From JAZDJJ01 sp043804035 (GTDB lineage Bacteria; Bacteroidota; Bacteroidia; Palsa-948), in the NCBI GenBank assembly GCA_043804035.1, contig JAZDJJ010000028.1, forward strand, positions 1-29,203: a stretch of 29,203 nucleotides of DNA, given 5' to 3'. The notes under the pieces were generated by a model. It worked only from the letters and a program-made list of their open reading frames with translations, did not search any database and had not been told where the DNA came from. Position 1 is the first letter of the stretch; each line of letters begins with the position of its first letter. Both the position numbers and the translations under genes were made by a program. This document shows positions 17,111 through 23,316 of this stretch, piece by piece.

Positions 17111-17146
17111 ACTCAGAGTGCTTAATTAAATGATTTCAAATATAAA

Positions 17147-17309
17147 TAGGACTTACGCAAACATTCATTTATAAACTAACATTTATGCCACGAAGACACA
17201 AAGACACCAAGTTTTTGTTTTGCAAGAGAATAATTCAACAGAATTTCTTTGTGAATCTTTGTGCCTTGGTGCCTTTGTGGCAGAATAAGAAAACTCTGCG
17301 TAAGTCCTA
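17147..17309. mobile_element. Palindromic MITE-like element, shell A with core 2
   Basis: Perfect inverted ends TAGGACTTACGCA (17147-17159) and TGCGTAAGTCCTA (17297-17309). The core is a second inverted pair: a purine-rich arm starting TGCCACGAAGACACAAAGAC (17186-17211), matched by a right arm ending TTGGTGCCTTTGTGGCA (17257-17282). With the tandem repeat it fills the 405-base gap 16970-17374. The last 65 bases before the cysteine desulfurase hold no clear signal. Confidence 0.78.
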
Positions 17310-17374
17310 ATAAAATAAACATAGCAAATAGCAAAAAGATTGTTCAATGATTTCAAATTTTCAATAATAAAACT

Positions 17375-18535
17375 ATGGAAGAAATAATATATTTAGACAA
17401 TAGCGCTACTTCATTTCCGAAGCCGAAAGAAGTATATGATTTTATGTTTGATTTTTACAAAAACTACGGAGTAAGCCCAGGTAGGTCGGGTTATGATATG
17501 AGTATAGTAGCCGAAGAGATGGTATATTCCACAAGAAAAATGCTAACGGAATTGTTTAATGGAGACGATGCGAATATGCTTACTTTTAACTACAATGCAA
17601 GTGATTCTTTAAATATGATTATTGATGGAATATTAAATAAAGGCGACCACGTAATCACAAGTAATTTAGAACACAACTCCGTATTAAGACCGCTGTATCA
17701 TAAAGAACACAATGGCATCATTGAAGTTACATACATACCATTTGATAGTAAAGGATATTGTAATCCCGATGACATAAAAAACGCTTTTAAGAAAAATACA
17801 AGAATGGTTATTCTTAACCACGTCTCAAATGTAATAGGCACCGTGCAACCGATAGCACAAATCGGAAAGTATTGTAAAGAAGCGGGCATTGTCTTTGCTT
17901 TAGATGCGAGTCAATCGGCGGGTGTCGTAAATATTGATATGAAATCAATGAACATTGATGTGTTGGCTTTTACGGGTCATAAATGTTTGATGGGTCCAAC
18001 TGGTATTGGCGGCTTGTGTGTGAGGAAACATTTGAACATTCGTGCTTCGCGTTTCGGTGGAACAGGTGTGCGTTCGGCTCATAGGTTTCATTTAGACGAA
18101 TATCCTTACCGCCTTGAATGTGGCACACTCAATCTATTGGGAATTGCCGGACTTCACGCCGGTCAAAAGTGGCTGAAAGAACATACTATTGAAAATATCT
18201 ACAAAAAAGAAATAACATTGTGGGATAAATTAAGAAAAGAACTTCAAAAAATTGATAATATTGTTACATATTGTGCAGATAGTACGGAAAATCATATTGC
18301 TGTTTTGAGTTTTAATATTCAAGGAATGGAAGCCAGCGATGTAGGAACGATGCTTGATGTAGATTACAACATTGCTTGCAGAACAGGATTGCAATGCGCA
18401 CCACTTGTACATACTCAACTTGGAACAGATAAAATACACGGCACAGTACGGCTTGGCATAGGACCTTTTAACACCGAAGAACATATTGATATGACAATAA
18501 AAGCAGTGAAAGAAATTGCAAATATTAAAAAGTGA
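17375..18535 (+). CDS. Cysteine desulfurase family protein (aminotransferase class V, EF2568 type)
   Basis: 386-residue PLP enzyme. It starts with YLDNSATSFPKPKEVYDFM and GVSPGRSGYDMS, typical of the am_tr_V_EF2568 branch, which differs from IscS/NifS and SufS. The PLP lysine is in FTGHKCLMGPTGIGGL near residue 202, the Asp-Gln pair in LDASQSAG near 187, and a candidate persulfide cysteine in CRTGLQCAPLVH near 340. The C-terminus GTVRLGIGPFNTEEHID is also diagnostic. It should release sulfur from cysteine as an enzyme-bound persulfide, but members of this branch are poorly characterised. The genome already has SufS at 3583. Its place upstream of dsrC, with only a transposon between, suggests it once fed or still feeds the DsrC relay. 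Confidence 0.88.
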   Translation: MEEIIYLDNSATSFPKPKEVYDFMFDFYKNYGVSPGRSGYDMSIVAEEMVYSTRKMLTELFNGDDANMLTFNYNASDSLNMIIDGILNKGDHVITSNLEHNSVLRPLYHKEHNGIIEVTYIPFDSKGYCNPDDIKNAFKKNTRMVILNHVSNVIGTVQPIAQIGKYCKEAGIVFALDASQSAGVVNIDMKSMNIDVLAFTGHKCLMGPTGIGGLCVRKHLNIRASRFGGTGVRSAHRFHLDEYPYRLECGTLNLLGIAGLHAGQKWLKEHTIENIYKKEITLWDKLRKELQKIDNIVTYCADSTENHIAVLSFNIQGMEASDVGTMLDVDYNIACRTGLQCAPLVHTQLGTDKIHGTVRLGIGPFNTEEHIDMTIKAVKEIANIKK

Positions 18536-18569
18536 AAGGATTATTATACTTGTATAGATTTGCTGAATA

Positions 18570-19179
18570 CAATTAACCTGAATAGAAAAAAAACATTATT
18601 CAGTTCAATTAACCTTAATAAAAAAAACCTTATTCAATTCAATTAACCTTAATAGAAAAAAACATTATTGGATTTCACCTTATTACCTTATTAAAAGATG
18701 AAAATAGAATATAGAAATTTATACACTCATTTTGTCTTCACAACCTTGCATCGTCTTCCAATTATTTCCAAAAAAAATCGTGAAAGAATAGAAAAATACA
18801 TTACGGGTATAGTAAATAATCACAATTCTAAACTTTATGCGATATATGCTAATCCTGAACATATTCATTTTCTTGTATCTCGTTTCCCCAAAATACACGA
18901 AGAAGATTTAGCGACCATTGTGGCCGAAAGTTCAGAACGATTTATAAATCAGAATAAATTATCTGCGGGGACATTTGCGTGGCAAGAATCGGCTTCTGCC
19001 TTTTCCGTATCAAAGTCGGATGTGAATAAAGTTTGTAAATATATACTTAATCAACCACAACACCATCGCAAAATTAGTTTTGATGAGGAATATAAAACAT
19101 TTATGAAATTTTATCAGAAAACACTAAAATATGAAGATAATAAGGTTAATAATTGTGAGGGATAGTTTCTATTAAGGTT
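18570..19179 (+). mobile_element. IS200/REP-type element with a repeated end sequence
   Basis: The transposase gene is preceded by three direct copies of AACCTTAATAGAAA or near matches (18575, 18611, 18645; 34-36 bases apart) and followed by one exact inverted copy at 19166-19179, just after the stop. The left copies are embedded in longer units starting CAATTAACCT. The element separates the cysteine desulfurase from dsrC. Confidence 0.65.
18698..19165 (+). CDS. IS200/RAYT-like Y1 (HUH) transposase
   Basis: 155-residue Y1 transposase. The metal-binding HUH motif is HIHFLV (residues 56-61). The nucleophile tyrosine lies in the helix CKYILNQPQHHRKISFDEEYKTFMKFY near residue 114, the pattern usual for Bacteroidota members of the IS200-like/REP-associated tyrosine transposase group. 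The opening YRNLYTHFVFTTLHRLPII is also typical. It nicks and moves single-stranded DNA bounded by hairpin or repeated ends. All expected residues are present, so it may be active. No accessory TnpB is beside it. Confidence 0.92.
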   Translation: MKIEYRNLYTHFVFTTLHRLPIISKKNRERIEKYITGIVNNHNSKLYAIYANPEHIHFLVSRFPKIHEEDLATIVAESSERFINQNKLSAGTFAWQESASAFSVSKSDVNKVCKYILNQPQHHRKISFDEEYKTFMKFYQKTLKYEDNKVNNCEG

Positions 19180-19228
19180 GGAAGAAAACCAACTTTTAAC
19201 TGTTCACTTTTAACTTTAAACTTTAACA

Positions 19229-19546
19229 ATGGCAACAATAAAGATTGACGAAAAAGAATTTGAAATAGATGGCGATGGCTTTCTTGTTAGTCCCGATGTA
19301 TGGGATGAAGAAACAGCAAAACTATTTGCAAAAGCAGATGGTATCGGTGAGTTAAATGAGAAGCATTGGGCTATTATCAATTATATTAGAGAATATTGGA
19401 AAGAGCACAATATGGCTCCGATGATTCGTAAAATGTGTCAAACGACGAACCTTAGATTATCAGAAATATATGAACTTTTTCCGATGGGACCCGCCAAAGG
19501 CGCCTGTAAAATAGCAGGTCTCCCGAAACCCGATGGATGTGTATAA
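19229..19546 (+). CDS. dsrC: DsrC sulfur-carrier protein with both redox cysteines
   Basis: 105-residue DsrC/TusE-family protein. The C-terminal arm reads FPMGPAKGACKIAGLPKPDGCV: Cys93 and Cys104 are separated by ten residues and the last cysteine is penultimate. This is the two-cysteine arrangement that defines true DsrC. TusE, used only in tRNA thiolation, normally keeps just the penultimate cysteine. EIDGDGFLVSPDVWDEETAKLFAK and LNEKHWAIINYIREYW are family signatures. In sulfate reducers and sulfur oxidisers the two cysteines carry a trisulfide that DsrMK reduces or forms. Here the next two genes encode DsrM- and DsrK-like proteins, three and six bases apart, a tight operon. No dsrAB is present. 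Confidence 0.93.
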   Translation: MATIKIDEKEFEIDGDGFLVSPDVWDEETAKLFAKADGIGELNEKHWAIINYIREYWKEHNMAPMIRKMCQTTNLRLSEIYELFPMGPAKGACKIAGLPKPDGCV

Positions 19547-19549
19547 CAA

Positions 19550-20179
19550 ATGTTAAACTTTATGACAACTTATCATTGGATTTTAGTTAGTGGCTTTTTA
19601 ATTTTTATCCTTTCTGCCATTTTAATATTCATTAAAGTTTTTGTCAACAAAAGAATAACAGACATCACGCCTGTAAAAGGTAATGTTAAAGCGGCAATTC
19701 TGTATTCTTTTACCAAAGCGATGTCGCCATTATCAAAAGAATCTGCTTATCTCCATTTACCAACTTACATAGCAGGTATGATTTTTCATATCGGTACATT
19801 TTTATGTTTCTTTTGGTTGATAATTTTGTTCTTTAATATCTATGTTAATATATGGGTTCTCTACATTTCAGTATTATCAATATGTATAGCAGTCGTATGT
19901 GGAATTTCTATTTTAATCAAACGAATTGTCAAAGTTAATTTGCGAAGGTTATCAAACACCGATGACTATTTCAGTAATCTTGTTGTTGTCGGATTTCAAA
20001 TCATTACAACTATCTCATTACTTTGGAATTTAGCAATACCAATTTTATTCATTTATGGTGCATTATTATTTATTTATATTCCTATTGGTAAGATAAAACA
20101 TACAATTTATTTCTTTTCATCACGAATATATTTAGGAATTTATTACGGCAGACGCGGCGTTTGGCCAACGAAAAGATAA
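19550..20179 (+). CDS. DsrM/NarI-like haem b membrane subunit
   Basis: 209-residue membrane protein with about five hydrophobic helices (roughly 10-31, 71-98, 101-124, 142-163, 164-182). Histidines at 9, 69, 80 and 184 are candidate haem b ligands. The end, GKIKHTIYFFSSRIYLGIYYGRRGVWP, follows the conserved tail of NarI/DsrM-type subunits. The family oxidises or reduces menaquinol at the membrane and exchanges electrons with a cytoplasmic iron-sulfur partner, here the DsrK-like protein encoded six bases downstream. The start may be the ATG at 19550 or the one at 19562. It is shorter than full DsrM (over 300 residues in sulfate reducers) and nearer NarI size. Confidence 0.85.
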   Translation: MLNFMTTYHWILVSGFLIFILSAILIFIKVFVNKRITDITPVKGNVKAAILYSFTKAMSPLSKESAYLHLPTYIAGMIFHIGTFLCFFWLIILFFNIYVNIWVLYISVLSICIAVVCGISILIKRIVKVNLRRLSNTDDYFSNLVVVGFQIITTISLLWNLAIPILFIYGALLFIYIPIGKIKHTIYFFSSRIYLGIYYGRRGVWPTKR

Positions 20180-20185
20180 ACAGAT

Positions 20186-21493
20186 ATGACAACAAACGAA
20201 TCTTTGGATAATCAAAAAAAATCGTTAGACGTTCTAAAGAACAAATTAGACGGCAGATTGTTATCTTATTTGAACAGTTGCGTTCGTTGTGGATTATGTG
20301 CCGAGTCCTGTCATTATTATTTATCCGATAATAATGAATGTTATATCCCCGGAAAAAAGGTTGAGCAAATCACGAGTATTTATAAAAGATATTTTACTCT
20401 CGCAGGTAAAGTAATTCCTCGTTTTGTTGGCGCCAAGAATTATGACGAACAAATGATTGATGATTTAACAAACTTGGCTTTCGGCTCGTGTACAATGTGC
20501 GGACGTTGTGCTATGCATTGTTCTATTGGTATAGATATTCCTTTGTTGGTAAGAACGGCTCGTTCTATGCTTATTAAAATGGATAAAGTTCCCAAAGGAC
20601 TTATATCTACCGCAAACGCGGCGCTTCAATCGGGCAACAATATGAATATCCCCCGCGACGAATTTATTGATACACTTAAATGGTTAGAAGAAGACCTTCA
20701 AATGGAAGTTAATGATAAAAACGCGACAATCCCTTTAGATAAAAAAGATGCTAACATTGTTTATACGCTTAATCCACGTGAGCCCAAATTTTTCCCTTTT
20801 TCAATTAGTGCTGTGGCTAAAATTTTTTATGCCGCAAAAGAAAACTGGACAATCTCTACAAATGTTTATGATGTTACTAATTATCCTTATTTCGTAGGCG
20901 ATGACGATGGCGCAAAAGAATTAACACAACGTCATTTTAATGAGATGAATAAACTTAACGCTAAAACGCTTGTATTAGCAGAATGCGGACACGGATTTCG
21001 TGCATACAAATGGGAAGGGCAGCAATGGATAAAGAAAAAATATACATTTGAAGTTGTTTCTATTATAGAAATAATTTCTAATTATATTAAAGAAAATAAA
21101 ATAAAACTTGACCCTTCAAAAAACAATAAACTTACTACCTTGCACGACCCTTGTAATCTTGTCAGAAATGGTGGTATCATAGAAGAGCAACGTTTTATAT
21201 TATCAAAAGCAGTAAATAATTTTGTTGAAATGTATCCTAATCGCGAAAATAATTATTGTTGCGGTGGCGGTGGCGGACAACTTGCAATGAGCGAATATTC
21301 TAAAAGACGTATCAAAGCAGGTAAAATTAAAGCCGAACAAATCAGAAAAACAGGAGCAAAAGTGGTTGCTACCCCGTGTCATAATTGTATTGACCAACTA
21401 ATGGAACTAAACAAAGAATACGATTTGAAAGTAGAAATAAAAACAATCAGCGAAATAGTGGCAAATGCTTTGGTAATTGAGATTGGTAATTGA
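20186..21493 (+). CDS. DsrK/HdrD-like Fe-S heterodisulfide reductase subunit
   Basis: 435-residue cytoplasmic Fe-S protein. Two [4Fe-4S] ferredoxin motifs stand near the N-terminus: C32-x2-C35-x2-C38-x3-C42 and C102-x2-C105-x2-C108-x3-C112. Two CCG-type domains follow. The first is atypical (AECGHGFRAYKW near residue 269), as in DsrK. The second is complete (Cys323, Cys358-Cys359, Cys398-x2-Cys401), the site that holds the non-cubane cluster acting on disulfides or trisulfides. With DsrM-like and DsrC immediately upstream, the natural reading is a membrane-bound DsrMK-type complex using DsrC as substrate. Its last codons (IEIGN and stop) lie inside the right copy of the 36-bp direct repeat. 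Confidence 0.88.
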   Translation: MTTNESLDNQKKSLDVLKNKLDGRLLSYLNSCVRCGLCAESCHYYLSDNNECYIPGKKVEQITSIYKRYFTLAGKVIPRFVGAKNYDEQMIDDLTNLAFGSCTMCGRCAMHCSIGIDIPLLVRTARSMLIKMDKVPKGLISTANAALQSGNNMNIPRDEFIDTLKWLEEDLQMEVNDKNATIPLDKKDANIVYTLNPREPKFFPFSISAVAKIFYAAKENWTISTNVYDVTNYPYFVGDDDGAKELTQRHFNEMNKLNAKTLVLAECGHGFRAYKWEGQQWIKKKYTFEVVSIIEIISNYIKENKIKLDPSKNNKLTTLHDPCNLVRNGGIIEEQRFILSKAVNNFVEMYPNRENNYCCGGGGGQLAMSEYSKRRIKAGKIKAEQIRKTGAKVVATPCHNCIDQLMELNKEYDLKVEIKTISEIVANALVIEIGN

Positions 21494-21511
21494 GTTTTAC
21501 CGAAATTTGCC
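21476..21511 (+). repeat. 36-bp direct repeat, right copy
   Basis: Same orientation as 13076-13111, with 33 of 36 positions identical. It overlaps the last five codons and the stop of the DsrK-like gene. Confidence 0.7.
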
Positions 21512-21543
21512 TAATATTTGAATCTTTGAAACTGACCTATAAG

Positions 21544-21692
21544 GGCGGTTCCAAAAATACAAAAAACACTTAACCACGAAGGTCACCAAGAAATCACAAA
21601 GTCCACAAAGCATTGATTTTATTGAGTTCTTCGTGTTCTTTGTGAAATGACTTTGTGTGCTCCGTGGTTTAAAACCAATTTTTGGAACCGCC
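21544..21692. mobile_element. Palindromic MITE-like element, shell B with core 2, with target duplication
   Basis: Perfect 14-bp inverted ends GGCGGTTCCAAAAA (21544-21557) and TTTTTGGAACCGCC (21679-21692). They are flanked on both sides by TATAAG (21538-21543 and 21693-21698), a likely 6-bp target-site duplication. Inside is core 2: an arm starting TTAACCACGAAGGTCACCAA, matched at the right by GTGCTCCGTGGTTTAA. Confidence 0.8.
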
Positions 21693-21715
21693 TATAAGTA
21701 TTGAGAAGTTACATT

Positions 21716-22423
21716 TCAAAGACCTAAAAATAACATTCCTAACCCGCACAGAAATATTGTTCCTCCTGCTAAAACATGAGTATATTTTTCCATAGATTTC
21801 ATAGGTAAAAGATTAATACCCTTTAAGGCAATAAACACGACAGTGAGCATCGTGAGAATAGTAATCAAACTAAATACTATTGTAACTATTATCATTTCAG
21901 TATAATTATTTTTTGCAGCAGGATACATTACTATTGGTATCAATGGTTCGCATGGACCAAATACAAAAATTATAAAAAGTATCCAAGGTGTAATATTTGC
22001 TTGTTCGTGTATGTGAACATGTTGTTCTTCCAAATGAGTATGTTCATGCTCATGAGTAATTTCATCTGAATGAATATGCAAATGTTTATGCGGTTTATTG
22101 CGTGTTATACGCCATATTCCCCATATCATATATATAAATCCGAAAGCAGTAAAAATCCATGAAATAATACTTCCTCTTATGGCTTCAAAAAAATTAAGTT
22201 TGCCGACTGCTATTCCGAATGCAATACCAATCAATCCTAAAAGAACGGAACTACCAACGTGTCCTAATCCACATAAAGTTGTGAACCATAAAGTTTTTGC
22301 AAACGACCATTTTTTTGCCTTTGATATAACAATAAACGGCAGATAATGATCAGGACCGGTTAATGTGTGTGTGAAAGCCACTAACACAGTAGTTAATAGC
22401 AATAAAGAAAATTCATTCGTCAT
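21716..22423 (-). CDS. UreH/NicO-like nickel (or cobalt) permease
   Basis: About 235 residues with six or so membrane helices. Helix 1 contains HTLTGPDHYLPF, the H-x5-D-H metal motif of UreH-like nickel transporters. Helix 2 has GLGHVGSS. A long histidine-rich loop (HKHLHIHSDE, HEHEHTHLEE, HVHIHEQ; near residues 110-140) is typical of NicO/RcnA-like metal permeases. FVFGPCEPLIP follows in the second half. The gene overlaps the end of the hydrogenase protease gene. ATGs at 22438 and 22423 are both possible, and the second gives the shorter overlap. Nickel for [NiFe]-hydrogenase is the obvious reading of the pair. Export rather than import cannot be excluded. Confidence 0.8.
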   Translation of the reverse strand: MTNEFSLLLLTTVLVAFTHTLTGPDHYLPFIVISKAKKWSFAKTLWFTTLCGLGHVGSSVLLGLIGIAFGIAVGKLNFFEAIRGSIISWIFTAFGFIYMIWGIWRITRNKPHKHLHIHSDEITHEHEHTHLEEQHVHIHEQANITPWILFIIFVFGPCEPLIPIVMYPAAKNNYTEMIIVTIVFSLITILTMLTVVFIALKGINLLPMKSMEKYTHVLAGGTIFLCGLGMLFLGL

Positions 22424-22901
22424 AATCAATAATTGCATTAACCATTTTTTCTACTTGTTTTTTTATTGATTCAAATTTGTTTTGCAATGCAAAAGTAAAT
22501 TCATTTCCAAATGTACGATCTTCAACAATCTCTATGGCTATGATGTCTATTTTTTCGGTAATTTCTATTCCGAGTTGTTTTGCTAATTGAAGGGCTATCA
22601 GAAAATTTATATCATGCAAATTTGAAATATGAGATGTCTCTTGAAAATTTGAAGGTGTAAGATGATAAACATTTCCGGGAATTCCGTCTTTGGTTTTTAT
22701 GGCATCAATAATAATAACTTTTGAATAATCTTTAATTATTTCAATCAATTCCATACCTCCTACTGCCGCTGTATCTAATATGATATTTTGTTTGTTTATT
22801 TTTTTTTCAAGATACCATACCAATTTAGGTCCGATACCGTCATCCATCAGTATATCGTTACCAAGACCGAGAATGAGTGTTTGAGTATTATGAGATTTCA
22901 T
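22413..22901 (-). CDS. [NiFe]-hydrogenase maturation endopeptidase (HycI/HyaD family)
   Basis: 162-residue protease that trims the C-terminus of a [NiFe]-hydrogenase large subunit once nickel is in place. The start LILGLGNDILMDDGIGP holds the G-x-G-N motif and the acidic nickel contact Asp21. Asp66 in VIIIDAIKT and His96 in SNLHDINF are the other two expected nickel ligands. The length is standard. No hydrogenase subunit or hyp gene is in the window, so its substrate is encoded elsewhere. It is translationally coupled to the nickel permease downstream. Confidence 0.9.
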   Translation of the reverse strand: MKSHNTQTLILGLGNDILMDDGIGPKLVWYLEKKINKQNIILDTAAVGGMELIEIIKDYSKVIIIDAIKTKDGIPGNVYHLTPSNFQETSHISNLHDINFLIALQLAKQLGIEITEKIDIIAIEIVEDRTFGNEFTFALQNKFESIKKQVEKMVNAIIDYDE

Positions 22902-23036
22902 TTTGATTTGTTTACTTCAATCACTGATGAACAAGAGGTTAATTTGATTTTATTTTTACAAACCTATATAAATTTTTCAATTACACACAGACGAATAAAA
23001 ATTAAAAAGGATTTATAGAAGAAACTTATATAAAAC

Positions 23037-23076
23037 AGGACTTACGCAATGACGATATGGATTTGCGTAAGTCCTA
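23037..23076. mobile_element. Minimal shell-A palindromic element (deletion derivative)
   Basis: AGGACTTACGCA (23037-23048) and TGCGTAAGTCCTA (23064-23076) enclose only 15 bases. ATGACGATATGGAT equals the end of core 1 plus spacer in the 10788 element (ATGACGATACGGAT). Confidence 0.7.
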
Positions 23077-23083
23077 TTGATTA

Positions 23084-23116
23084 CTTGCCTGCCTGTGCAG
23101 ACGGCAGACAGGTAGT
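23084..23116. repeat. Imperfect hairpin related to the one in the 10788 element
   Basis: CCTGCCTGTGCAGACGGCAG followed by ACAGG forms an imperfect stem. A near copy (CTGCCTGTG...CGGCAGACAGG) lies at 10908-10932 inside a shell-A element, but here it stands just outside the shell. Together with the minimal element and the SRP RNA it accounts for most of the 415-base gap 22902-23316. Bases 22902-23030 show nothing definite. Confidence 0.55.
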
Positions 23117-23158
23117 GGTTTAGTGATCATTCCTTTTTCATTCCGGTTTTTTCAGTAT

Positions 23159-23265
23159 AAAAAAAAGGGCAAGCTTACTACATTGCACCGCTCAACTGTT
23201 TTATCCTTGCTATCTTCCGATCCTGGGGAGATTCAACAGGAGCTGGTCATATAGGACTTACCCTT
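23159..23265 (-). ncRNA. ffs: Small SRP RNA (4.5S-type)
   Basis: Minus strand, about 107 bases. The Ffh-binding tip reads AGGATCGGAAGATAGCAAGG: a GGAA tetraloop closed by an AUC/GAU stem, with the asymmetric AGCA loop and AGG side expected of domain IV. Successive helices pair outward: CUGUU with AACAG, GCUC with GAGC, ACC with GGU, CUAUAU with AUGUAG, and a terminal 10-bp helix AAGGGUAAGU with GCUUGCCCUU. The transcript ends in a run of eight U, so the last helix also serves as terminator. The RNA is the scaffold of the signal recognition particle that targets membrane proteins. It sits alone between the hydrogenase protease and the glycosyltransferases. Confidence 0.93.
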
Positions 23266-23269
23266 GATG

Positions 23270-23304
23270 CAAAAATAATATTTTATTGATTGTAAATAAT
23301 CAAT
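23270..23304 (-). promoter_or_regulatory. Promoter of the SRP RNA gene
   Basis: Minus-strand TATTTTTG (23277-23270) is an exact TAnnTTTG box ending four bases before the predicted RNA 5' end (23265). ATTG at 23304-23301, about 23 bases upstream of it, is a plausible -33 element. Confidence 0.55.
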
Positions 23305-23316
23305 ATTTTTGTTGCA

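Noticed and set aside
23251..23263. TAGGACTTAC next to the SRP RNA 5' end, which resembles a shell-A end.
   Set aside because: These bases take part in the conserved outer helices of the SRP RNA and there is no inverted partner. The ten-base match is treated as chance.
23304..23316. TATTTTTG five bases before the GT2 start codon, which could mean a leaderless transcript.
   Set aside because: AT-rich DNA between two divergent genes yields such boxes easily, and no clear -33 partner was found for the plus strand.
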